Source of the DNA: RGIG3701 sp017403345
GTDB taxonomy: Bacteria > Planctomycetota > Planctomycetia > Pirellulales > Thermoguttaceae
DNA: 14,781 bases
Assembly (NCBI GenBank): GCA_017403345.1
Contig: JAFQOH010000221.1
Coordinates: 1 to 14,781 of the forward strand
Direction of reading: 5' to 3'
Positions within the stretch are counted from its first letter, which is position 1; every line of letters begins with the position of its first letter. Under the pieces are notes generated by a model, which was not told the origin of the DNA, made no database searches, and worked only from the letters and a program-made list of their open reading frames with translations. The position numbers and the translations under genes are program-made. This document shows positions 7,242-13,389 of this stretch, one piece after another.

Positions 7242-8216
7242 TCACGCATTCTGGATCCTTTTTCTCGCTCCATCCGTCAGCCACAGGACCGCCATTCGGA
7301 CCGCCAGACCGTTGGAGACCTGATCTAAGATCGCGCTTTGGGGCCCGTCGGCGACTTCCGGCGTCAGTTCGACTCCGCGATTGATGGGACCGGGCGCGAT
7401 GACGAGCAGATCCGGCTTTCCGCGTCGCAGCCGTTCGCCGTTCATGCCGAAAAGGAGCGAGTATTCCCGTGTGGAGGGGAAGGGGCTCGTGTACTGGCGC
7501 TCAAACTGGATCCGCAGCATGTTCAGAACGTCCACGCGCGGCAGGATCGCATCGAGAGAATGAGAGAATTCCACCCCCATTTCCTTCCAGACCGGCGAAA
7601 CGAGCGTCGAGGGTCCGCAAACGATGACGTGAGCGCCAAGTTTTTTGAGTCCCCACGCATTCGAACGCGCGACTCGGCTGTGCGCAATGTCGCCGACGAC
7701 GCCGACGGTTTTGCCTTCCAGAGAACCGAGCCGCTGACGCATCGTCAAAATGTCGAGCAGTCCCTGCGTCGGATGCTCATGCGCACCGTCGCCTGCGTTG
7801 ATGATCGAGCAGTTCACGTTTTCAGCCAACAGATGCGGGATCCCCGGCGTACTGTGCCGCACGACCATGGACTCGCAGCCCATCGCTTCGAGATTCTTCG
7901 CGGTATCGACGACGGACTCCCCTTTGCTCAAACTGCTCGTCGAGGCGGTGAACGCGACACAGGAGGCGCCGAGACGCTGCGCGGCAAGCCCAAAGCTCGT
8001 GCGTGTCCGAGTCGAATTTTCAAAGAAGAGCGTCACGCTCGTGTGCCCGCTGAGAAAAGAAAACTTTCGGCGTCCTTCGTCAAAGGCGGTCCGAAAGACC
8101 TGCGCTTTGTCCAGAAGGATCAAAAGCTCTTCGCGAGTCAGCTCCTCAAGCCCCAAAAGATGCATACGTTTCCAGTTTTCCGGAAACTCACCCAATTCAG
8201 GCAATTCGTTCAACAT
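7242..8216 (-). CDS. pyrB: Aspartate carbamoyltransferase catalytic chain
   Basis: This 324-residue enzyme joins carbamoyl phosphate and aspartate, the committed step of pyrimidine synthesis. The carbamoyl-phosphate site is clear: FFENSTRTRTSF with STRTR at 68-72, the 80s-loop SLSKGES with K98, and HPTQ at 148-151. The aspartate-side motifs are MLRIQFERQ and APGPINRGVEL, and the C-terminal SAILDQVSNGLAVRMAVL helix is typical. The length is close to the bacterial norm of about 310. No regulatory chain (PyrI) is present nearby. AGAGGAAG precedes the ATG at 8216 at a slightly long distance (about ten bases). The leader from the predicted start site is only about 47 bases and shows no attenuator, so no pyrimidine-leader control is apparent. 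Confidence 0.96.
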   Translation of the reverse strand: MLNELPELGEFPENWKRMHLLGLEELTREELLILLDKAQVFRTAFDEGRRKFSFLSGHTSVTLFFENSTRTRTSFGLAAQRLGASCVAFTASTSSLSKGESVVDTAKNLEAMGCESMVVRHSTPGIPHLLAENVNCSIINAGDGAHEHPTQGLLDILTMRQRLGSLEGKTVGVVGDIAHSRVARSNAWGLKKLGAHVIVCGPSTLVSPVWKEMGVEFSHSLDAILPRVDVLNMLRIQFERQYTSPFPSTREYSLLFGMNGERLRRGKPDLLVIAPGPINRGVELTPEVADGPQSAILDQVSNGLAVRMAVLWLTDGARKRIQNA

Positions 8217-8269
8217 AAATGGATCTTCCTCTCTCGTTTGGACGGAAATTCTGACGCTTTCTGCATTTT

Positions 8270-8298
8270 AGTATACCATGAAATCCCCTAAAAGTCAA
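8270..8298 (-). promoter_or_regulatory. Sigma-70-type promoter of pyrBC
   Basis: Reading leftward, TTGACT (8298-8293), 17 bases, then TATACT (8275-8270). The predicted transcript starts near 8263, about 47 bases before the pyrB ATG. Confidence 0.85.
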
Positions 8299-8335
8299 GC
8301 AGGCACCCCCAAGAAAATCCAAAACTCTCTCATCT

Positions 8336-8350
8336 TTTCCAAACTGGAAA
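8336..8350 (-). terminator. Weak hairpin downstream of rpoN
   Basis: TTTCCA (8336-8341) pairs with TGGAAA (8345-8350) around three bases. Reading leftward, T-rich stretches (GTTTTGGATTTTC) lie about ten bases on. It is the best candidate for ending dnaX-recR-rpoN, but it is not a textbook terminator. Confidence 0.3.
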
Positions 8351-8386
8351 GATCTCCATTCCCAGACCTGGGACTTTCTCGAGACT

Positions 8387-8441
8387 GAACACGCACCGAA
8401 CACGCACCAAACACGCACCGAACACGCACCGAACACGCACT
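8387..8441. repeat. 11-bp tandem repeat, five units, just 3' of rpoN
   Basis: The unit is GAACACGCACC on the plus strand. Five contiguous copies occupy 8387-8441; the third starts AA and the last ends in T. The array begins seven bases after the rpoN stop codon in the direction of rpoN transcription. It has no spacers and no coding support. Confidence 0.9.
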
Positions 8442-8448
8442 GCGAGCG

Positions 8449-10023
8449 CTACTTTACGCGTTTGCGTTTTCTGGAACTCGGGATCTTCATTTCCTTCCGG
8501 TATTTGTTGACGGTCGTTCGGGCAACGGAAAGCATTTTCGCCAGCTGGTCGTCGGTGAGCGGCTCCGTTCGGTCCTCATTCCTGACGAGGTCTCGCAAAC
8601 GCAGTTTCACGACATCACGGGAATCCGCAGTCCCAGATGCAGTCCCAGATGCAGTCCCAAATACCGTTCCCGCCGTTCCATTTCCCGCCGTTCCATTTCC
8701 CGCCGTTCCAGCAGCAGCCCGCGTCGCCTTGGTACTCTGACTGAAAAACTGCGCCAGGGGCAAAAGTCCGCGGGGCGTCTCGATCCATTTATTCGCCGTT
8801 GCGCGGCTGACGGTCGAAACGTGCCTCTCGATCTGCGCCGCGATCTGCGTCCGAGTCAGCGGCCGAAGCGCCATGGGACCGTTTTCCAGAAAGTCCGCCT
8901 GCGCCTTCACGAGCGCGTTTCCGAGCGCTTCCATCGTCTCATTCCGTTTCTGGATCGCCTCGATGAGCCACAAAACACGCGTTTTGTTCCGCAGCAAATT
9001 CTTTTTTTCTTCCTCCGTCCGGCAATTCTTCATCGAGACCGCCGTAAGCGTCAGCTCCGGAAGATCGGAGTCCGCCAAAGTCACGTACCATTCGCCCGCT
9101 TCGTTTTTCGCACAGTAAAGATCCGGCTCAACAGGCACCGTGGGTCCCGAAGAAAAATTGCGTCCCGGATCGGGATTCAGCCTCAATCGCCCGATCTGCC
9201 AAAACATTTCTTCCACCTCACGGACGCTCATCCCGCTTTTTTTCGCGATGTTGCCCGCGATCTCGAAATCGTCGCATTCCAGCTCTTTTCCGTATCGGTA
9301 CACGAAACGGTAGAGCGCCTGGTAATCAAACGAGTCCTCCTCCGGATCGTCTTCCAGCCGGCTCTCCTTTTCTTTCTCCTCGATCTGAAGGAGCAGACAC
9401 TCCCTCAAGTCTCGTGCCCCAACTCCGGTCGGTTCGAGCGACTGAATGACTTCCAGAGCCGCATTGCCGCGCTCTTCCGCATCCGGCGCAAACCCGAAAA
9501 GCTCCTCGTCGTCAAACGGGATCAGAAGGAAACCGCGCGGATCCAGCGCATAGATGATCAGCTCGGCATCCGCACGCAAAGAGTCGGAAATGCTCAACGC
9601 TCCAAGTTGCTCGACCAAAAAAGAAGCCAGCGTCTGAGAATCATCGGCAATATTCTCGAGCATTCCCTGATGCCGATCCGCCATCGCTTCACGCTCCGCG
9701 CGCGACAGCGTCGACATTTCATCGTCGTACGGCACACGCTCTTCCCACTCCGCCTGAAGCTCCAGTTCCGTTTCCGAAGAGTTTTTTTCGCCGTTTCCGC
9801 TCTGCTCGTCCGTCCGTACTCCGCCGTCTCTCTCTTTCGCTCCGTCTCCATTTTCCCGGATCTCAAGACACGGATTCGTCTCAAACTCCCGCAGGATGTA
9901 GTCCCGCAGTTCCTGTCCGGAAAGCTGCATGACCTGCGTCGTCAAAATGCGGCGCATCTGTTGGAACTGCTCCGTACTCGTCCGCAGTCCCAGTTCCGTT
10001 CCCAGCGCAAATCCCTGCTTCAT
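8449..10023 (-). CDS. rpoN: RNA polymerase sigma-54 factor
   Basis: This 524-residue sigma factor directs polymerase to -24/-12 promoters and needs an AAA+ activator. Region I is at the N-terminus (STEQFQQMRRILTTQVMQLSG, then LREFETNPCLEIRE), followed by an acidic Glu-rich region II and the core-binding domain. The helix-turn-helix begins LTRTQIAAQIERHVSTVSRATANKWIE (about 389-415). The C-terminal RpoN box reads ARTTVNKYRK (501-510; usual consensus ARRTVAKYRE), and the chain ends in a basic SRKRKRVK tail. Between HTH and RpoN box a repeat-coded insertion of about 30 small residues (about 437-466: GTAGN and GTAS repeats) replaces the usual short loop. The gene is third after dnaX and recR. Its Shine-Dalgarno GGAG (10036-10033) lies inside a 15-bp tandem array, and an in-frame TGA just upstream fixes the start. 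Confidence 0.95.
   Translation of the reverse strand: MKQGFALGTELGLRTSTEQFQQMRRILTTQVMQLSGQELRDYILREFETNPCLEIRENGDGAKERDGGVRTDEQSGNGEKNSSETELELQAEWEERVPYDDEMSTLSRAEREAMADRHQGMLENIADDSQTLASFLVEQLGALSISDSLRADAELIIYALDPRGFLLIPFDDEELFGFAPDAEERGNAALEVIQSLEPTGVGARDLRECLLLQIEEKEKESRLEDDPEEDSFDYQALYRFVYRYGKELECDDFEIAGNIAKKSGMSVREVEEMFWQIGRLRLNPDPGRNFSSGPTVPVEPDLYCAKNEAGEWYVTLADSDLPELTLTAVSMKNCRTEEEKKNLLRNKTRVLWLIEAIQKRNETMEALGNALVKAQADFLENGPMALRPLTRTQIAAQIERHVSTVSRATANKWIETPRGLLPLAQFFSQSTKATRAAAGTAGNGTAGNGTAGTVFGTASGTASGTADSRDVVKLRLRDLVRNEDRTEPLTDDQLAKMLSVARTTVNKYRKEMKIPSSRKRKRVK
8627..8662. repeat. 12-bp tandem repeat inside rpoN
   Basis: Three units of GCAGTCCCAGAT on the plus strand (the third ends AAAT). 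In the rpoN frame they encode the Gly-Thr-Ala-Ser type repeat in the linker before the RpoN box. The unit is a multiple of three, so copy changes keep the frame. Confidence 0.85.
8665..8712. repeat. 15-bp tandem repeat inside rpoN
   Basis: Two perfect units CGTTCCATTTCCCGC (8674-8688, 8689-8703) are flanked by shortened versions. In frame they encode the AGNGT repeats of the RpoN linker. They are adjacent to, and different from, the 12-bp array. Confidence 0.8.
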
Positions 10024-10026
10024 GCT

Positions 10027-10115
10027 CTCAAACTCCGTCTCTCAAAACTCCGTCTCTCAAAACTCCGTCTCTCAAAACTCCGTCTCTCAAAACTCCGTCT
10101 CTCAAAACTCCGTCT
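10027..10115. repeat. 15-bp tandem repeat forming the rpoN leader
   Basis: Five perfect units CTCAAAACTCCGTCT (10041-10115) are followed by one 14-bp unit lacking an A (10027-10040). Read leftward, each unit is AGACGGAGTTTTGAG and carries a Shine-Dalgarno-like GGAG. The array fills almost the whole gap between the recR stop (10121-10119) and the rpoN start (10023). The GGAG of the last, shortened unit lies nine bases before the ATG. Confidence 0.95.
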
Positions 10116-10118
10116 CAC

Positions 10119-10724
10119 TCAGTTTCGGTAATTCTGGCGTCCTTCCAGGGCGTCGCGCAGAATGTCTCGGTTCACGAACTCCAAAACGCTCCCGGTCGTG
10201 ACTCCGCGCGCCAGCCGTGTGATGCTGACGGGATAGTCGTGCAAAAGACGCGTAATGTAAAACGCAGTCGCATCCCCCTCCATGTTCGGATTGGTCGCCA
10301 TGATGATCTCGCGCACTTCTCCGGAAGCCGCACGTTTCTCCAGCTCTTTGATCGTCAGATCGTCCGGCCCAATGTTTTCCGTCGGCGACAGACGCCCCAG
10401 CAAAACATGGTAAAGTCCGTGAAAAACGCCCGTCTGTTCCAAAGCAGCCAGATCGCGCGGCTGCTCCACGACGCAGAGCTGCGCAGCATCACGGCTCGGA
10501 TCGCGGCAAACTTCGCAAAGCGGGTCCACGGAGAGATTAAAGCACTTCTCGCAGTACCGAATGTTCGTCTTCACCTCCCGGATCGCGTCGGAAAGCCCGA
10601 GAATGTCTTCCTGCTTCGCAATGAGCACATGGTAAGCGAACCGCTCTGCCGTCTTCTTGCCGACGCCCGGCAATTTCTGAAAAAGTGCCGTCAGATTTTT
10701 GATGCTTTCGGTTAAATCAGCCAT
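10119..10724 (-). CDS. recR: Recombination mediator RecR
   Basis: This 201-residue protein, exactly the E. coli length, works with RecF/RecO to load RecA on gapped DNA. The helix-hairpin-helix LPGVGKKTAERFA is at 18-30, the four-cysteine zinc site at C58, C61, C70 and C73 (CEKC...CEVC), and the Toprim domain starts at LCVVEQPRDL. The conserved EIIMATNPNMEGDATAFYI and C-terminal TRLARGVTTGSVLEFV segments follow. The start at 10724 is chosen because the RecR homology begins at MADLTESIKNL; the longer frame from 10835 overlaps dnaX. The Shine-Dalgarno is weak (ACGGGA), and dnaX ends 34 bases upstream, so translation may be coupled. The small gene ebfC/ybaB, often found between dnaX and recR, is absent here. 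Confidence 0.95.
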   Translation of the reverse strand: MADLTESIKNLTALFQKLPGVGKKTAERFAYHVLIAKQEDILGLSDAIREVKTNIRYCEKCFNLSVDPLCEVCRDPSRDAAQLCVVEQPRDLAALEQTGVFHGLYHVLLGRLSPTENIGPDDLTIKELEKRAASGEVREIIMATNPNMEGDATAFYITRLLHDYPVSITRLARGVTTGSVLEFVNRDILRDALEGRQNYRN

Positions 10725-10758
10725 GAAAAAAATCCCGTTTCTGAAAATTCCAGCTCTC

Positions 10759-12960
10759 TCATTCCGGAAGAACTGCACGCTCCGGCACAGCCTCGATCTT
10801 TTCGATCGAGGCGCCAAAAAGTTCCTCGGCCGCATGCACGAGCGGATTGGCGTAAATGTGCTTCAGACCGCCGTTTTCCGCGTGCGGTTTCCCAACGAAT
10901 TCCTCGACGATGAGGCGCAGCTGAAGACGCGGTTCGCCAAACTCTCGGCGGACAGACTCTTCCAGCTGCTTCAGTTCTGCACCGCCGTGCAAGAAAGGCT
11001 GAAGCACAAATTCCGTCCGCTGCGGATAGAAAATCGTCAGGCTGCGGCCGTCCTCCGACACACTGAGATCTTTCAGTTCCCGAAGATTCGACATTTGGAA
11101 CCCCGAAAAGCCCGTCAGCCGTCCGACCGCCGCCAAGTACCGATTCCAAAGATCCGGCGCACTGTAAGCCTGAATTCCCGGCTGCGGCTGCGTTTCTGCT
11201 GCGGCGTTCGAGGGTTTCGTGTCCGAAGAGCGGAGCGTCTGAAAAACGTCTGCCGGCATCGAAAAATCTTCTCCGCCTCCATCCCATTCAGAAACCGGAC
11301 CTGACGCAGAAACCGGACCTGACGCAGAAACCGCCGAGCCCGAAGACGCAGAAACCGGACCTGACGCAGAAACCGGACCTGACGCAGAAACCGCCGAGCC
11401 CGAAGACGCGGAAACACCGTTCAAGTCCGCAGAGGATCTTTCCGCCGCACGCACATCTGCCGCGGGGCGCGGATCCTCTTCGGAACTTTCCCCAACTCGC
11501 GGAACGGCATTCTGAACGGCCGGCAGCTCCGGAGGTACGGTACTCTGGGATTCATTTAGAGCGGGTACTTTTTTTTTATCCGGAACCGCTCCAGCCATTT
11601 CGTCCACAAAAGAACGCCGAAGCTCTTGAGGCGGCACGAGAGCGACTTTTTCCGAAACGTAATGCGGCGGGAAGGCTCTCGTCGGCAATTCCGGCCGCGA
11701 AGGTGCCGTCTCACCGTTTCCAGTCCCGTTTCCAGTCCCGTTTCCAGTCCCGCTCGCATCCAGACGCCTTTGCCCAGTCTGACCGGCTCCTTCCGGATCA
11801 CGCGGCAGAGCGGCACGCTGCGATCCGGCCTGCTTCACCAGCCCGGCAAGTTCCGTCAGTTCCTGAAGCGAGCAGATGCGCACGAACGCCATTTCCGCGA
11901 GCAAACGCCCCTGCGTACTGACCTTCATCCTCGTGAGCGTGTGGTCCGCGATCTGCATGGCGGCCAAAATCAGATCCAGTCCCATTTTCTGCGCCATTTC
12001 GCGAATCTCATCCTCAATGTCCATCGGCAAAAAGAGGAAACTTTCGCTGCAGCATCCAGCCAATATCGCCATCATGTCGCGCAAACAGCCGAAAAGCTGC
12101 TCCAGAAGCTGGCCCGGATCCGTCCCCTGCTGAAACATGACGTCGAGCGTCCGCAGGATCGCAGCCGGTTCCTTCCGGACGATACTGCGCAGGATCTCGA
12201 TCAGGACCTCATCTTTTGCCGTCCCAAGCAGCTGATGCACATCCTGAAGCGTGAGCGTCCCGGACGTAAACGCAAGGAGCTGCTCCAAAAGCGACTGACC
12301 GTCACGCATCGAGCCGTTCGCCCGGCGCGCGAGCAGACGGATCGCCTCCGGTTCCGCCGTCAACCCTTCATTCTCAACGATGCTCTGAAGCCGTCCCGCG
12401 ATCGCCTGCGTTCCGATCCCCGCAAAATCAAACCGCTGACAGCGCGAAAGGATCGTGATGGGAATTTTGTTGACTTCCGTCGTGCAGAAAATGAACTTCA
12501 CGTGCTCCGGCGGTTCCTCAAGCGTCTTGAGCAGCGCGTTGAACGCCTCGTTCGTGAGCATGTGGACCTCATCGATGATGAAGATCTTGAAACGAGCCCG
12601 AACGGGACGCACACTCACGCTCTGGATCAGCGAGCGGATCTGATCGATCCCGCGATTGCTCGCTCCGTCGATCTCGATGACGTCCAGATCCTCGCCGGCC
12701 GCGATCCCTTCGCAGATCTCGCATTTTCCGCATGGAGTCGTCGTCGGTCCCGTCTCACAGTTGAGCGACTTCGCGAAAATTCGCGCGGATGACGTTTTCC
12801 CGACACCGCGCGCGCCGGTAAAAAGATACGCATGCCCGATCCGCTGATTCTGAATGGCGTTGGCAAGAGCTTTGGCGATGTGCTCCTGCCCGACCAATTC
12901 ATGGAAACTCTGCGGACGGTAGCGTCGTGCGACTACCTGGTACTCCTGTTCGGCCGCCAT
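10759..12960 (-). CDS. dnaX: DNA polymerase III tau/gamma subunit (clamp loader)
   Basis: This 733-residue AAA+ subunit loads the sliding clamp. The sequence starts YQVVARRYRPQSFHELVGQ. Walker A GARGVGKTS is at 49-57, the zinc cysteines are C68, C77, C80 and C83, Walker B IIDEVHML is at 128-135, and sensor SRCQRFDF follows. Domain III runs to about 370. A long low-complexity linker follows, rich in Ala, Ser, Gly and Pro, with in-frame repeats (12-bp at 11716-11751, 60-bp at 11291-11410). A C-terminal domain (about 620-733) matches the place of the tau polymerase-binding region. Codons 462-464 are AAA AAA AAA (11577-11569), and both other frames stop within a few codons, suggesting a truncated gamma product. 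AAAGGAG lies seven bases before the ATG. First gene of dnaX-recR-rpoN. Confidence 0.95.
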   Translation of the reverse strand: MAAEQEYQVVARRYRPQSFHELVGQEHIAKALANAIQNQRIGHAYLFTGARGVGKTSSARIFAKSLNCETGPTTTPCGKCEICEGIAAGEDLDVIEIDGASNRGIDQIRSLIQSVSVRPVRARFKIFIIDEVHMLTNEAFNALLKTLEEPPEHVKFIFCTTEVNKIPITILSRCQRFDFAGIGTQAIAGRLQSIVENEGLTAEPEAIRLLARRANGSMRDGQSLLEQLLAFTSGTLTLQDVHQLLGTAKDEVLIEILRSIVRKEPAAILRTLDVMFQQGTDPGQLLEQLFGCLRDMMAILAGCCSESFLFLPMDIEDEIREMAQKMGLDLILAAMQIADHTLTRMKVSTQGRLLAEMAFVRICSLQELTELAGLVKQAGSQRAALPRDPEGAGQTGQRRLDASGTGNGTGNGTGNGETAPSRPELPTRAFPPHYVSEKVALVPPQELRRSFVDEMAGAVPDKKKVPALNESQSTVPPELPAVQNAVPRVGESSEEDPRPAADVRAAERSSADLNGVSASSGSAVSASGPVSASGPVSASSGSAVSASGPVSASGPVSEWDGGGEDFSMPADVFQTLRSSDTKPSNAAAETQPQPGIQAYSAPDLWNRYLAAVGRLTGFSGFQMSNLRELKDLSVSEDGRSLTIFYPQRTEFVLQPFLHGGAELKQLEESVRREFGEPRLQLRLIVEEFVGKPHAENGGLKHIYANPLVHAAEELFGASIEKIEAVPERAVLPE
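11291..11410. repeat. 60-bp higher-order repeat in the dnaX linker
   Basis: Two 60-bp blocks (11291-11350, 11351-11410) differ by one base. Each contains two 18-bp units GAAACCGGACCTGACGCA and a 24-bp variant starting GAAACCGCCGAGCCCG. In the dnaX frame this encodes alternating SASGPV and SGSAV segments. All lengths are multiples of three. Confidence 0.95.
11569..11577 (-). promoter_or_regulatory. A9 slippage site in dnaX (probable gamma-subunit recoding)
   Basis: Reading leftward the coding strand is GAT AAA AAA AAA GTA CCC. One extra A (or a -1 ribosomal shift) gives KKK-STRSK then TGA, a product of about 469 residues. One lost A gives KKK-YPL then TAA, about 467 residues. A Shine-Dalgarno-like GGAG (11592-11589) lies 11 bases before the run, similar to the spacing of the stimulator in E. 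coli dnaX. Thermus dnaX is known to make gamma by slippage on nine A. Confidence 0.7.
11716..11751. repeat. 12-bp tandem repeat in the dnaX linker
   Basis: Three perfect units GTTTCCAGTCCC on the plus strand encode the GTGNGTGNGTGN stretch of DnaX. It is frame-neutral. Confidence 0.9.
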
Positions 12961-13060
12961 GGCGGTACTCCTTTCACGTGCCCGAGGAAAACACTCGCTC
13001 TCTCCGGATCACAAACTGTACGAAAAAATCCCTGAGTCAAAAAAAGGGGACGCTTCTTTT

Positions 13061-13089
13061 ATTTTACTCGAAATCGTCAATTTTTTCAA
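13061..13089 (-). promoter_or_regulatory. Promoter of dnaX-recR-rpoN
   Basis: Reading leftward, TTGAAA (13089-13084), 17 bases, then TAAAAT (13066-13061). Both boxes are five of six to consensus and the spacing is ideal. Confidence 0.75.
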
Positions 13090-13107
13090 GGAGAGGCAAA
13101 AGAAATC

Positions 13108-13136
13108 TTGACTTTTTTCGCTCCTTTCGCTATACT
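13108..13136 (+). promoter_or_regulatory. Promoter of the SYLF-domain gene
   Basis: TTGACT (13108-13113), 17 bases, then TATACT (13131-13136). These are the same -35 and -10 hexamers as the pyrBC promoter. Its -35 lies 18 bases from the -35 of the opposing dnaX promoter. Confidence 0.85.
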
Positions 13137-13196
13137 TTCAGAAATTTCTTGAGTTTATGCGAACTTTTCGGCCTCAAGATCCGTAAATTCGACATA

Positions 13197-13280
13197 AACT
13201 CCGCCGCTTCAACGGCGCACTCCGTCACTTCAGCGGCGCACTCCGTCACGGCAGCGGCGCACTCCGTCACTTCAGCGGCG
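13197..13280. repeat. 21-bp tandem repeat in the SYLF gene leader
   Basis: Four units occupy 13197-13217 (diverged), 13218-13238, 13239-13259 (two bases changed) and 13260-13280. The unit begins CACTCCGTCACTTCAGC and ends GGCG. It lies between the predicted transcription start (about 13143) and the ATG at 13390, so it should be part of the mRNA leader. Short ORFs across it on both strands lack start signals. Confidence 0.9.
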
Positions 13281-13389
13281 CACACTGCGTCCGGCACGTT
13301 TCCGCCGCGTTTCATTAGAGTTTTCCGTAAAATTCAAGACTAGGGAAGGATCCCGCGTCTCCGGCCACTTCATTTCAGGGAGATTTTAA

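Larger units (their letters stand above)
12961..13389. other. Divergent intergenic region between dnaX and the SYLF gene
   Basis: About 430 bases contain back-to-back promoters (13061-13089 leftward, 13108-13136 rightward), a dnaX leader of about 95 bases ending in AAAGGAG, and a rightward leader of about 245 bases carrying a 21-bp tandem array and ending in AGGGAG. A nine-codon ORF starting ATGCGAACT (at 13157) lies in the rightward leader without a clear ribosome site. No further gene is convincing. Confidence 0.6.

Noticed and set aside
8217..8263. Pyrimidine-responsive attenuator or PyrR site before pyrB
   Set aside because: The predicted leader is only about 47 bases and shows no terminator/antiterminator pair or leader peptide.
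10027..10115. CRISPR-like array
   Set aside because: Units are contiguous with no spacers, are far too short, and no cas genes are near. The same applies to the 11-, 14- and 21-bp arrays.
8821..10131. 436-codon ORF opposite rpoN, and similar ORFs opposite dnaX (11626-12792) and pyrB/pyrC (6504-8291)
   Set aside because: These are antisense shadows of confidently identified genes with Arg/His-rich translations. Part of the first is just repeat translation (KLRLS).
13130..13315. Leftward ORF with repeated VTECA heptads and rightward ORF with AAHSVT repeats
   Set aside because: They are translations of the 21-bp tandem array. No RBS is present, and the region is better explained as the SYLF gene leader.
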